Positions 5,814-14,579 of a stretch of 39,696 nt of DNA are shown here, in pieces. Where the stretch lies: assembly GCA_902479065.1 (NCBI GenBank), contig CABSNM010000018.1, forward strand, positions 1 through 39,696, in the 5' to 3' direction. A model generated the notes under the pieces. The model was not told the origin of the DNA. It saw only the letters and a list, made by a program, of their open reading frames with translations, and made no database searches. The stretch is from an uncultured Collinsella sp. GTDB lineage: Bacteria; Actinomycetota; Coriobacteriia; Coriobacteriales; Coriobacteriaceae. Position 1 is the stretch's first letter. Each line of letters begins with the position of its first letter. Made by a program: the position numbers and the translations under genes.

Positions 5814-8810
5814 ATGGTAAACGATTTGGGCAATACGGACGACCTCGAGTTGATGCCGACGGGCGGCGGCTATATGGTGCGGCGCGATCGCTTGATGAAC
5901 GAGCTCATCGTTAAAGGGCGCAAGGCGGGAATCGTTCTGCTTTACGCGCCCGATGGGTTTGGTAAGACGTCGGTATTGCTGCAATACGTGCAGGAAGTTA
6001 AATCGGACCCCACGCGAGGGCCGGTTCGGATTATCGAGGCCGACCGCGCGATTGGACGCGAGCTCTTTATGCAGCTCGAGGTTGTCGCTGATGAGCTTAA
6101 GGACAAACCCCATTCGCTCGTTGCGATCGACAACGTGCCCAATCTCGAGCAGCACGAAACCGAGGACCTCATCGATCGAATTCGCAGCTTACGTGCTACG
6201 GGGACGGGGGTCTTTATTGCCTGCCGCCCCTCCAACCGATTGCTTATCCACGGGCTGGGCGATTCGGTAAAAGTCAATGCGCAGATGCTCAAGGTGCACG
6301 CTTATGAGTATTCGTCATGGGCCACGGCGTTCTCGATCAGTACATCGCTCGATTTTTATCGGCTCACGCAGGGTGTGCCAGAGCTGGTATCTGCCCTGCA
6401 GACGGGAATGTATGGACAGGGCGATGTTGCCGGGTTGCTCGAGAACGAAATCGTCAACGTATACGGTGCGGCGCTGGCCGATCTCGCATCGCTCGAGAAC
6501 AACCTGTTGTTTAGCGTTGCCTGCTTGATGGTACTGATGGGCGAGGGCCGCATTGCGGAGCTAGAGGCGTGCGGTGTGAGGCTTTCGATGGTCGACCAGT
6601 CCATTTTTGTGCGCGATTATCCGATTTTTGGCGTGGATCCGTCTGATCGCACCTTTAGGTGTTTGGGCGCTAAGGACAACGCGCGCCTGAGGCTGCGAAA
6701 GCTTGTTGCCGAGATCCGTCCCGAACTTGTATCGCGGGCTGCTCGCATTTTGATTAAGGCAGGCCGATGCGATTTGGCCATGGACCTGGCCGATGCGTTC
6801 TTGGACCGCCGTGTGGTGTTGGAGCTTGCCGGGCAGTATGGGGCCGATCTTGCCCTGACCGGGCATGGAGGGGATATTTGCCGTGCAGCATCGGCGATGA
6901 TCAATGCGGAAAGGCAGGAGCAAGAGCCGGCACCCGCCGAGGCACTCGGCGTGTATCTGGCGGCTGTCAGCGTGTGCAATACAAAGCTAGCAAGGTATAT
7001 GGCGTCCGTTATCGAACGTGCGGGTGACCAGGCAGCCCGCGAGGTCGACCCCGCTACCTGGAAAATAGCCCAGGCGCTCACTATCGCCTTTTACGGCGAC
7101 AATGACCTGGGGCTTCCCGCCAACCTCGTTGTGCAAGAACAGACATCCTGCGAGGTACTCGACATGCTGTCTGCGCATATCGAGGTCAAGCGCCATCTAA
7201 CCGAGCGAGCGGAAGACGGCGATGTTCTTGCGAAGCTCAAGGCGTGCAAAGCCTATGATTGCGAGCTCGATATCGCGGGGATTCTCATACAGGCCGACCA
7301 TATGCTAGTGGAGCTGTTCGACGGCTCGTTTGCTAAACCCGACGAGCGCGATGACAAGATGACGCAGATACTCGAGGCGCTCGATATCCGCGGGCTTAAG
7401 GCGCCATCCATATGGCTGCGTATGGTGCTGGCGGCGCGGCGTCTGCTCGCGGGCTTGCCCGTGACCGACGATGTGGCGTTTGGCGAGCTCGACCGCTTTG
7501 CGGTGCGTGTTCGCGACAATCAAATTCAGCTGTTTGGGCTATTGCTGGAGGGCTGGCAATCGCTGGCGGAGGGGCGGCCGGTCAATGCGAAGTTCCGCGC
7601 GGTTCAGGTGCTCAAGCTCGCTGATGAATCGATTGCGTACATGCGCGAAAACGCTTTGCTGCTCGAGCGCGTGGCGTATCTGCGCAATACGTCGCTGGTA
7701 TCGGTTCGCGAAGAGGCGGAGCTGCTCGATATTAGCAAGACGCAGGTCGGTGGCTCAGAAGCCTGGGTCGTGGCGTTGCACCTGGCCGCTGCGGGCCGCG
7801 ATAGCGATCTTGCCGCTTGGATGTCTATGAATCGCTCGGGGATTTTAGATCCATCGTATCGGCTATTCGCGCGTCTTGCGATGCATTGCCTGGGCGAGCC
7901 TGCCGTCAGGATTCGCAAGAAGCTTCCGGTGCGCGAGCTGTCGCGGTATTCACTACGCGATGACTTTGAGGGCGAAAGTGAGCACCTATTCCAGGCGGGC
8001 GAGGTTGAGGCTGTCGATACCATCGGCCATATTGAGATACGCATGTTTGGCGCGTTTCGCGCCGAGCGCGACGGTTTTCCCATCACGGATAAGATGTGGC
8101 GTCGCAAAAAGGCGGCAACGCTTGCCGAACGCCTTGCGTTGGGTATAGACGCCATGGTCGACCGCGAGACAATCGCCATGGAGTTGTGGCCCCATGCCGA
8201 GTTTAACGCCGCGCGCAATAATCTGTATTCGACGGTATCGCGCTTGCGCTCGGCTTTGGGTCCAACGCCGGATGGCAAGTCGTGCGTGCTCATCCAAAAC
8301 GAGTGCATAGGGCTCAACGGCGACTACGTTAAGACCGATGTAAGGCTCTTTGACCAGCTGAGCCGCGAGATCCTGGGAAACCGCATGGGTGCGAGAGGGC
8401 CTCACCTGGTTGAGTTATGTCTTAAGGTTGAGCAACTCTACGCGGGCCCGCTGTATGTTCCCACCGGTTGCAACCCCACGTTCTTTACGCGCATGCGCCA
8501 CATTATGCAATCCAAGTACATCGACTGCATGATCAGGGGAGCGAATGCCGCTCTCGAGGAAAATGACCTGCAATCGGCAATTTGGCTCGTGGAATCGGGG
8601 CTTCGCCAAGAGACGGCGCGCGAGGACATGGTTCGCTGCGCCATGCGCGTTTACGGCGCGGCGGGACGACGTCGCGATGTCGTTGAGCTGTACAGCGGCC
8701 ACATGCACCACCTGCGAGAACAGGTTCAAGGCGTGCCCGAGCCCGAGACAAGGCGTTTGTATGAGCGCCTGGTCGAAGGCAGGCTCAAGCGCGTGCTTGT
8801 CGAGCGATAA
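5814..8810 (+). CDS. Large BTAD-domain transcriptional regulator with N-terminal STAND-type ATPase
   Basis: Probable signal-integrating transcription factor of 998 residues. The N-terminus has a MalT-like NTPase module: Walker A APDGFGKTS (residues 45-53) and a Walker B-like strand SLVAIDN with Asp106. The long middle (roughly 300-730) is alpha-helical and repeat-like. From about residue 737 comes an OmpR/SARP-type winged helix (IEIRMFGAF through WRRKKAATLAERLAL and ELWPHAEFNAARNNLYSTVSRLRSALG), then a bacterial transcriptional activation domain of TPR type to near residue 990. Unlike SARP proteins, the DNA-binding module is C-terminal, as in MalT-like regulators whose output is LuxR-type. 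The start has GAGGAG 5 nt upstream. No target is adjacent: the next gene, yhbY, converges on it. Ligand and regulon are unknown. Confidence 0.85.
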   Translation: MVNDLGNTDDLELMPTGGGYMVRRDRLMNELIVKGRKAGIVLLYAPDGFGKTSVLLQYVQEVKSDPTRGPVRIIEADRAIGRELFMQLEVVADELKDKPHSLVAIDNVPNLEQHETEDLIDRIRSLRATGTGVFIACRPSNRLLIHGLGDSVKVNAQMLKVHAYEYSSWATAFSISTSLDFYRLTQGVPELVSALQTGMYGQGDVAGLLENEIVNVYGAALADLASLENNLLFSVACLMVLMGEGRIAELEACGVRLSMVDQSIFVRDYPIFGVDPSDRTFRCLGAKDNARLRLRKLVAEIRPELVSRAARILIKAGRCDLAMDLADAFLDRRVVLELAGQYGADLALTGHGGDICRAASAMINAERQEQEPAPAEALGVYLAAVSVCNTKLARYMASVIERAGDQAAREVDPATWKIAQALTIAFYGDNDLGLPANLVVQEQTSCEVLDMLSAHIEVKRHLTERAEDGDVLAKLKACKAYDCELDIAGILIQADHMLVELFDGSFAKPDERDDKMTQILEALDIRGLKAPSIWLRMVLAARRLLAGLPVTDDVAFGELDRFAVRVRDNQIQLFGLLLEGWQSLAEGRPVNAKFRAVQVLKLADESIAYMRENALLLERVAYLRNTSLVSVREEAELLDISKTQVGGSEAWVVALHLAAAGRDSDLAAWMSMNRSGILDPSYRLFARLAMHCLGEPAVRIRKKLPVRELSRYSLRDDFEGESEHLFQAGEVEAVDTIGHIEIRMFGAFRAERDGFPITDKMWRRKKAATLAERLALGIDAMVDRETIAMELWPHAEFNAARNNLYSTVSRLRSALGPTPDGKSCVLIQNECIGLNGDYVKTDVRLFDQLSREILGNRMGARGPHLVELCLKVEQLYAGPLYVPTGCNPTFFTRMRHIMQSKYIDCMIRGANAALEENDLQSAIWLVESGLRQETAREDMVRCAMRVYGAAGRRRDVVELYSGHMHHLREQVQGVPEPETRRLYERLVEGRLKRVLVER

Positions 8811-8841
8811 AAAACGGGCGTCCGAATCGATCGGACGCCCG
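8811..8841 (-). terminator. Terminator of yhbY, possibly bidirectional
   Basis: CGGGCGTCCGA (8815-8825) pairs perfectly with TCGGACGCCCG (8831-8841). On the minus strand the stem is followed by a run of six T, so it terminates the convergent yhbY transcript. On the plus strand there is no T-run, so termination of the BTAD gene would be weak. Confidence 0.85.
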
Positions 8842-8870
8842 CAGACTTGCTCGGCATGACCAGCCGGTAT

Positions 8871-9170
8871 TTAGACGAGCTTGATCTTCTCGATATCCTT
8901 GCGCGAGGACTCGCGATACAGCGAGAACTTGCGGCCGATAACCTGAACGACGTCGGCGTGGCAGCGCTCGGCGAGCTCCTCGGCGGCCTCGCGGGCAGAA
9001 AGGCTGGAGCCGTCCAGCACGGAGCACTTAACGAGCTCGTGCTTCTCCAGGTAGGCAACCGTCTGCTCGACGGTGCCCTCGTTGACATCGGACTTACCGA
9101 TGATGATGGCGGGGTTGAGGTGATGGGCCATGCTGCGAAGCTGCTTGACCTGGGCTCCTGTCAGTGCCAT
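8871..9170 (-). CDS. yhbY: YhbY-type RNA-binding protein (CRM domain)
   Basis: Small CRM-domain protein that in other bacteria associates with pre-50S ribosomal particles. The 99-residue protein is a single domain with family features: LTGAQVKQLRSMAHHLNPAIIIGKS at the N-terminus, the EL(V)KCSVL strand, and the conserved RNA-binding loop VIGRKFSLYR (residues 78-86). The start at 9170 is the family start; the upstream Shine-Dalgarno is weak (GAAAGCGAG). It is followed by a clear terminator. The 158 nt separating it from the methyltransferase gene probably hold its own promoter. Confidence 0.93.
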   Translation of the reverse strand: MALTGAQVKQLRSMAHHLNPAIIIGKSDVNEGTVEQTVAYLEKHELVKCSVLDGSSLSAREAAEELAERCHADVVQVIGRKFSLYRESSRKDIEKIKLV

Positions 9171-9328
9171 GGGTTCTCGCTTTCTATGTATGGGGCGCCC
9201 CGCAATGGGGCCTTAATCTACGTGAGCTGTCCCACGATAGCGCAGGAACGGCGCGGTGTGGAGCGCGTTTGCCCAGTTCGCAAAGAATGCGGATGCCGCG
9301 CGGGAAGACGATGCAAGCTTTAGATGGG

Positions 9329-10216
9329 CTACGGGCGGGGTACGGAGACCGGCTCCCAGGCGATAAACGCCCATCGGACTTTGCGGATGTGGTCAAGCAT
9401 GTAGCGTCCCTGCGGAACGCCCTTGGATCCCGGCTCGCCGGCATGGGGGTTCTCGATCATGTGCTGGGCGATATAGTCGTGCAGGCGGTCAATCTTATCC
9501 TCGTTGCCATGCTCGAGCATGCGAGAAAAGTCTGCCACGCCCGCCTCGAGACTATCGAAGGTGTCGCGGCGGGGCGATTCAAAATACGTGACCTGCGGCA
9601 GTGCACCCATCTGAATAAGGATGTTAAAGGCGTACACAAAACCATTGCTACAGGTAACCGAGGCGCCGATGGCGTTCATCAGCTGCAGGTCATAACGCGG
9701 ACTCGAGTTGGCGACCATCGTGACAGCACAACGCCGACGAGCCGTACGGTCAAGCTTGGCAAGTGCACCTTTTAGATTGGTCGTCGTAACCGACCGACTG
9801 GCAAAGGCAACATCTACCGCTTTCACAACCGGTCCAACCAAATCCCAATCATCATCCCAAGCAAGCTTAAGCGGCGTAATGCGATCCTCGAGCCCATAGT
9901 ACTCAATACCAGCATCAAGCGTGCCCAACATAGCAGGAGAGAAGTCGGCAGCAATCACGGAATGCCCAGCCTGAGCAAGCGGGATAGCAATCGACCCAGC
10001 CCCGCACCCCATATCAAGCACCGACTCACCAGGCTCGAGCGCCAACAGCTTTATAAAATCTCGAGCATACGGGGCAGTTTCCAATGGCCGAAAATGCCGA
10101 GCCCGCTTATCCCACTCAAAAGGATCATCAGCCCGATGCCGAGTGGCCTGCAGACGCATCCATTCGCCATTCCAATCAGCAGAAAGCAGCTCAGAACGAA
10201 TCAAATCATCAGCCAC
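9329..10216 (-). CDS. Class I SAM-dependent methyltransferase
   Basis: Predicted S-adenosylmethionine-dependent methyltransferase of 295 residues. Motif I is VLDMGCGAGSIAIPLA (66-81), followed by the acidic strand VIAADFSP (88-95). These mark the Rossmann-like class I fold, in the small-molecule methyltransferase group. The substrate is not recognisable. The start is GTG 10216 with AGGGGG 7 nt upstream; the nearby ATG 10223 is out of frame and stops after four codons. A terminator-like hairpin ends only 20 nt upstream of the start, so its transcription may depend on read-through. No metabolic partner is adjacent. Confidence 0.85.
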   Translation of the reverse strand: MADDLIRSELLSADWNGEWMRLQATRHRADDPFEWDKRARHFRPLETAPYARDFIKLLALEPGESVLDMGCGAGSIAIPLAQAGHSVIAADFSPAMLGTLDAGIEYYGLEDRITPLKLAWDDDWDLVGPVVKAVDVAFASRSVTTTNLKGALAKLDRTARRRCAVTMVANSSPRYDLQLMNAIGASVTCSNGFVYAFNILIQMGALPQVTYFESPRRDTFDSLEAGVADFSRMLEHGNEDKIDRLHDYIAQHMIENPHAGEPGSKGVPQGRYMLDHIRKVRWAFIAWEPVSVPRP

Positions 10217-10235
10217 GGGCCATCCCCCTCACAAC

Positions 10236-10267
10236 AAAAAAGCGACTCCTCCCAAAAGAAGAGCCGC
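10236..10267 (-). terminator. Terminator or attenuator between UPF0210 gene and methyltransferase gene
   Basis: On the minus strand GCGGCTCTTC pairs with the GAGGAGTCGC side over about 10 bp (including G-T pairs), followed by six T. It lies after the UPF0210 gene and ends 20 nt before the methyltransferase GTG, leaving room only for the Shine-Dalgarno sequence. Confidence 0.7.
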
Positions 10268-10381
10268 AACCAGCATATATCAGAAAGAACCGTTCCAACG
10301 CCAAACCGCCGCACCAGCCAAGTGGTGCAGGAGCGAAGCAACTGCAACCGGGATAGAACCCAACTGAGGTCCCGTTGTGCG

Positions 10382-10515
10382 GGAGCCCCGGGGAGGGCAA
10401 ATATATAAGGTCGATCGCGAGTTCCGCACGAGCCGGAGAGCACTTAATGTGCTCTCCGTGCGAGTCAGGACTGTTCGAGCAGGCGACCTTATATATTTGC
10501 CCTCCCCGGGGCTCC
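10382..10515. repeat. 134-bp element with perfect 32-bp inverted repeats
   Basis: The arms at 10382-10413 and 10484-10515 are exact reverse complements over 32 bp, running from GGAGCCCCGGGGAGGG through an AAATATATAAGG core to TCG. The 70-bp centre holds its own 10-bp hairpin, CGGAGAGCAC-TTAAT-GTGCTCTCCG (10434-10458). No T-run follows on either strand and no clear target-site duplication is visible. It could be a miniature mobile element or a structured RNA. Confidence 0.8.
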
Positions 10516-10532
10516 TCGCCAGTCCCCCTCAG

Positions 10533-11897
10533 CTAGTTCTTCAGCGAGTTCAGCGGCGCCGGGAAGCGTCCACCACGGTGGGCAAGCACGGTGCCGGCGT
10601 TGGGGTTCACCGGCATGATGGGCGCACGGCCGAACAGGCCGCCGTACTCGACGCAGTCGCCCACGCCCTTGCCGATGGCAGGAATCACGCGGACGGCCGT
10701 GGTCTTGTTGTTGATGACGCCGATGGCCATCTCGTCGGCGATGATGCCGGCGATGGTCTCGACCGGGGTGTCACCGGGGATAGCGATCATGTCCAGGCCA
10801 ACGGAGCACACACAGGTCATGGCCTCGAGCTTCTCGAGCGAAAGCGCACCGGCCTCGACGGCGGCGATCATGCCGGCGTCCTCGGACACGGGGATAAAGG
10901 CGCCGGAGAGACCGCCCACGCTGGAGCTGGCCATGACGCCGCCCTTCTTGACGGCATCGTTGAGCATGGCGAGCGCGCAGGTCGTGCCGGGGCCACCGCA
11001 GGTGCCCACGCCGATGATCTCGAGGATACGGGCAACGGAGTCGCCGATGGCAGGCGTGGGAGCCAGTGACAGGTCGACAATGCCTTTCTCGACACCCAGA
11101 CGGCGGGCGGCCTCGCGGCTCATGAGCTCGCCGGCACGGGTGATCTTAAAGGCAGTCTGCTTAATCTTTTCGGCGACTTCCATCATCGAGGCGGAGTCGG
11201 GGAGCGTCTCCAAGGCAGCAGCCATAACGCCGGGGCCCGAGACACCAACGTTGATGACGGCGTCGGCCTCGCCACCGCCGTGGACGGCGCCCGCCATAAA
11301 CGGGGAGTCCTCGACCATGTTGGCAAAGCAGACAAACTTGGAGGCGCCAACGGAATCCTGGTCGGCCGTGAGCTTGGCGGCATCGATGATGGTCTGGGCG
11401 GCCATGAGCACAGCGTCCATGTTGATGCCGGCGCGTAGGCTGGCGACGTTTACGCTGGAGCAGACGCGGCTCGTAGTGGCGAGCGCCTGGGGGATGGACT
11501 GGATGACGCGGCGGTCGGCGTCGCCGATGCCCTTCTGGACGAGTGCGGAGAAGCCGCCCAGGTAATCGATGCCGAGCGTCTCGGCCGCGCGGTCGAGGGC
11601 ATACGCGATGGGGGTGAGGTCCTCATCCTTGCAGCACGCGGCGATCTGCGCCACCGGGGTGACGGAAACGCGCTTGTTGACGATGGGGATACCGTACTCG
11701 CGCTCGAGGTTCTCGGCGGTCTCGACCAGATGCTCAGCCGTGTGCGTCACGTGGTCGTAGATCTTCGTGCACATGCGGTCGAGGTTCTCGTCGCCGCAAC
11801 CCATGAGCGAAACACCCATGGTGATGGTCCTGATGTCGAGGTTCTGCTCCTCAACCATGCCGCGGGTTTCCGCGATTTCTGCGGGCGTGATCGCCAT
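10533..11897 (-). CDS. UPF0210 (DUF711, PFL-like) family protein
   Basis: Conserved protein of unknown function with a fold related to pyruvate formate-lyase/ribonucleotide reductase barrels. The 454-residue length is normal for UPF0210. Family segments include LDIRTITMGVSL near the N-terminus, GIPIVNKRVSVTP, the GVSGPGVM glycine loop, and GGLSGAFIPVSEDAGM toward the C-terminus. I chose ATG 11897 because AGGAG lies 7-8 nt upstream and MAITPAEIAETR is the family start; a longer frame upstream is unsupported. The ACT-domain UPF0237 protein that often neighbours this family is not present here. It lies 108 nt downstream of metH on the same strand and could share its transcript. Confidence 0.9.
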   Translation of the reverse strand: MAITPAEIAETRGMVEEQNLDIRTITMGVSLMGCGDENLDRMCTKIYDHVTHTAEHLVETAENLEREYGIPIVNKRVSVTPVAQIAACCKDEDLTPIAYALDRAAETLGIDYLGGFSALVQKGIGDADRRVIQSIPQALATTSRVCSSVNVASLRAGINMDAVLMAAQTIIDAAKLTADQDSVGASKFVCFANMVEDSPFMAGAVHGGGEADAVINVGVSGPGVMAAALETLPDSASMMEVAEKIKQTAFKITRAGELMSREAARRLGVEKGIVDLSLAPTPAIGDSVARILEIIGVGTCGGPGTTCALAMLNDAVKKGGVMASSSVGGLSGAFIPVSEDAGMIAAVEAGALSLEKLEAMTCVCSVGLDMIAIPGDTPVETIAGIIADEMAIGVINNKTTAVRVIPAIGKGVGDCVEYGGLFGRAPIMPVNPNAGTVLAHRGGRFPAPLNSLKN

Positions 11898-11942
11898 CCT
11901 TGCGCTCCTATCTGCCAAAACGAGCATAGTCTTATCTATTCT

Positions 11943-11980
11943 AACGTGCCGCACGTGCCAAGTGGCGCATGCGGCACGTT
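11943..11980. promoter_or_regulatory. Intergenic hairpin between metH and UPF0210 gene
   Basis: AACGTGCCGCA (11943-11953) pairs perfectly with TGCGGCACGTT (11970-11980), with a further GCC/GGC pairing inside the loop. On the minus strand, the direction of metH, there is no T-run after the stem, so it is a poor intrinsic terminator. It may be an mRNA processing or stability element or an operator. Confidence 0.45.
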
Positions 11981-12005
11981 TTGGTGCTCGGTTGTTTCCG
12001 TTGTG

Positions 12006-14579
12006 TTACTGCCCAAAGACCTCTTCGGCAATACGAGCGCTTTCGGCGGCGTCCTTGGCGTAGTAGTCCGCGCCGATCTGCTTGGCGTATTCGGGGGTGA
12101 GTACGGCGCCGCCTACGATGATCTTGACGCCCGGAACCTCGGCATGGAGCAACTTGATGGTCTCTTCCATGGCGACGACCGTGGTAGTCATAAGCGCCGA
12201 GAGGCCGACGAGTTTGATATCGCGCTCCTTGACGGTCTTGAGTACCTCCTGCGGATCGACGTCGCGGCCCAGGTCAAAGACGGTATAGCCGTAGTTGTCG
12301 AGCAGCATCTTGACGATGTTCTTGCCAATGTCGTGGATGTCGCCCTTGACGGTGGCCACGCAGATCTTGCCCTTGTCGGCGATCTCGCCGGCGGGCATCA
12401 GGCGCTTGATGGTGTCGAAGCCCACACGCGCTGCCTCGGCCGAGGCCATAAGCTGCGGCAAGAAGAACTTGCCCTGGTCAAAGAGAACGCCAACCTCGTC
12501 GAGGGCGGGGATAAAGTGATTGTTGATGAGGTCCATGGCGTCGTGGTCTGCCAGCAGACGCTCGGTCTCGGCAGCGATCTCGCCTTTGCGGCCCGAGACG
12601 ACCATGCGACGAATCGGGTCGTCGTTGCCGTCGGTGCCGGCGGTGCCCGCGGCAGGCGCGGCATCACTCGATGCGGCCTGAGCTGCTGCCGGGTTTGCGG
12701 CGATCTTATACGGATCGGTCCAACCGGCGTAGCGCTCGATGTATCCGGTCGAGCCCTCGTCCTCAACGCTCAGGACGCGATAACTGTAGACGGTATCCAT
12801 AAAGCGCTTGGAGCCCGGGTTCATGATGGGGGCGTCCAGACCCGCGCCAAAAGCGGCAGCCAAAAAGACCGAGCCCAGCAGCGGGCGGGCAGGCAGGCCA
12901 AAGCTGATGTTCGACACGCCGAGCGCGCATTTGACGCCCAGACGCTCCTTGCACAGGGACATGGCGCGTAGGATCTGCTCGGCCTGGCGTTGATTGGTCG
13001 AGGCGGTCATGACCAGGCAGTCGATGAGGATGCGGTCCGGTCCGATGCCATAACGGGCGGCCTCGGCCACGATGTGCTCGGCGATGGCGAAGCGAGCCTC
13101 GGCGGAATCGGGGATGCCGCCTTCGTCGAGCGTAAGGCCGACAACGTTGGTGCCGTAGTGGGCGACCAGCGGGAAGATCTCGTCCATGATCTGCTGCTTG
13201 CCATTGACCGAGTTGATGATGGGCTTGCCGGCGTAGCGGCGCACGGCGGCCTCGACGGCTGCGGGGTCGGTGGAGTCGATCTGCAGCGGCAGCAGCGTGG
13301 ACCCCTGGAGCTGTTCGGTCGCCTGTTGGATGATCTTGACCTCGTCGATCTCGGGCAGGCCCACGTTGACGTCCAGAATGTCGGCGCCCTGTTCCTGCTG
13401 GCTGATGCCCTGGCTCACAACGTAGTCCAGGTCGCCGTCGCGCAGGGCCTGCTGCAGGCGCTTTTTGCCGGTGGGGTTGATGCGCTCGCCGATGACGGCG
13501 ATCTTGTGGCCGTCGCAGGGAAGGTCCACGACCGTTTGGGCGCTCGTGACCGACATACTGGGCTTGCGGTGGCGCGGGCTGGGCGTGTGGTTATCGATAA
13601 GCGTGCGCAAGGCCGCCATGTGCGCCGGCGTGGTGCCGCAGCAACCGCCCACGACGCTCACGCCGTCGGCGATCATGCCGGCGACGGCCTCGGCGTATTC
13701 GGGGGCTTGGATATCAAAGACGGTGTTGCCGTCGTCGTCCACATGGGGGAGTCCTGCATTGGCCTGCACCATAACAGGCTTGTCGGTAACGGTGAGCATA
13801 CGTGCGGCGAGTCCCCGGAGCTCGGCCGGTCCTTGGCTGCAGTTGATGCCCAAAACGTCGGCGCCGATGGCGTCAAGCGTGATGGCGGCGACCTCGGGAC
13901 TCGTTCCCAGGAAGGTGCGACCGTCTTCCTCGAAGGTCATGGTGGCAAAGACGGGCAGGTCGGAGTTCTCGCGGCAGGCGAGGACCGCCGCCTTGATCTC
14001 GGCCAGGTCGGTCATAGTCTCGATAATAAAGAGGTCCACACCCGCGGCGACGCCAGCGCGCACTTCCTCGGCAAAGAGGTCGTAGGCCTCGTCAAAGCTG
14101 AGGGTACCCAAGGGGCGAAGCAACGCGCCGATGGGGCCGATGTCACCGGCGACGTAGCGGGCGCCGGCCTCGCGGGCACAGGCGGCAGCGGCGGCAAAGA
14201 CGTCTGCCACGGTGGCGGCGCCGTCGAGCTTGTGGGCGTTGGCGCCAAAGGTGTTGGCGGTGATCACGTCACAGCCAGCCTCGACGTACTGACGCTGGAT
14301 ATCGGTGATGACCTGAGGCTCCTCAAAGTTGAGCAGCTCGGGCAGGGCGCCGGCCTTCATGCCGGCCGCCTGCAGCATGGTACCCATGCCGCCGTCGAAC
14401 AGCAGGTGCCCCGTGCCCTCGATGGCGGCGCGCAGGCGATCGTCCTTAATGCGCAGATCGTCGATCGTGCGCGTCTTGTATGCAGCGCCATTGCGGCGTG
14501 CGGCGTCAACAGGCGCCGCCAGCGCGGCACCGTCCAGATCATGAGTGATAAGTATGTTTGAGCTATTCGCCATGTGCAT
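12006..14579 (-). CDS. metH: Cobalamin-dependent methionine synthase lacking the reactivation domain
   Basis: Transfers methyl from 5-methyltetrahydrofolate through cobalamin to homocysteine. Domains in the 857 residues: homocysteine/zinc module (LLFDGGMGTMLQ near 59-70, zinc cysteines Cys247 in GINCSQG and Cys313-Cys314 in GGCCGTTP), pterin-binding barrel (VIGERINPTGKK from 362), an Ala-rich linker, cap, and B12-binding module with the histidine motif GDIHDIGKN near 745. E. coli MetH is 1227 residues; the C-terminal AdoMet-binding activation domain is absent and is encoded separately at 16808-17599. About 50 N-terminal residues precede the first conserved motif. The start overlaps the end of the restriction endonuclease gene by 17 nt with no good Shine-Dalgarno; ATG 14579 or 14573 are both possible, suggesting re-initiation. 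Confidence 0.95.
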   Translation of the reverse strand: MHMANSSNILITHDLDGAALAAPVDAARRNGAAYKTRTIDDLRIKDDRLRAAIEGTGHLLFDGGMGTMLQAAGMKAGALPELLNFEEPQVITDIQRQYVEAGCDVITANTFGANAHKLDGAATVADVFAAAAACAREAGARYVAGDIGPIGALLRPLGTLSFDEAYDLFAEEVRAGVAAGVDLFIIETMTDLAEIKAAVLACRENSDLPVFATMTFEEDGRTFLGTSPEVAAITLDAIGADVLGINCSQGPAELRGLAARMLTVTDKPVMVQANAGLPHVDDDGNTVFDIQAPEYAEAVAGMIADGVSVVGGCCGTTPAHMAALRTLIDNHTPSPRHRKPSMSVTSAQTVVDLPCDGHKIAVIGERINPTGKKRLQQALRDGDLDYVVSQGISQQEQGADILDVNVGLPEIDEVKIIQQATEQLQGSTLLPLQIDSTDPAAVEAAVRRYAGKPIINSVNGKQQIMDEIFPLVAHYGTNVVGLTLDEGGIPDSAEARFAIAEHIVAEAARYGIGPDRILIDCLVMTASTNQRQAEQILRAMSLCKERLGVKCALGVSNISFGLPARPLLGSVFLAAAFGAGLDAPIMNPGSKRFMDTVYSYRVLSVEDEGSTGYIERYAGWTDPYKIAANPAAAQAASSDAAPAAGTAGTDGNDDPIRRMVVSGRKGEIAAETERLLADHDAMDLINNHFIPALDEVGVLFDQGKFFLPQLMASAEAARVGFDTIKRLMPAGEIADKGKICVATVKGDIHDIGKNIVKMLLDNYGYTVFDLGRDVDPQEVLKTVKERDIKLVGLSALMTTTVVAMEETIKLLHAEVPGVKIIVGGAVLTPEYAKQIGADYYAKDAAESARIAEEVFGQ

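Noticed and set aside
10377..11069. Plus-strand frames over the 10382-10515 element and the UPF0210 gene
   Set aside because: They run through the inverted repeat and are antisense to a conserved gene; no ribosome site.
12990..14561. 523-codon plus-strand frame opposite metH
   Set aside because: Val/Gly/Asp/His-rich composition typical of the antisense of a high-GC gene; metH motifs are clear on the other strand.
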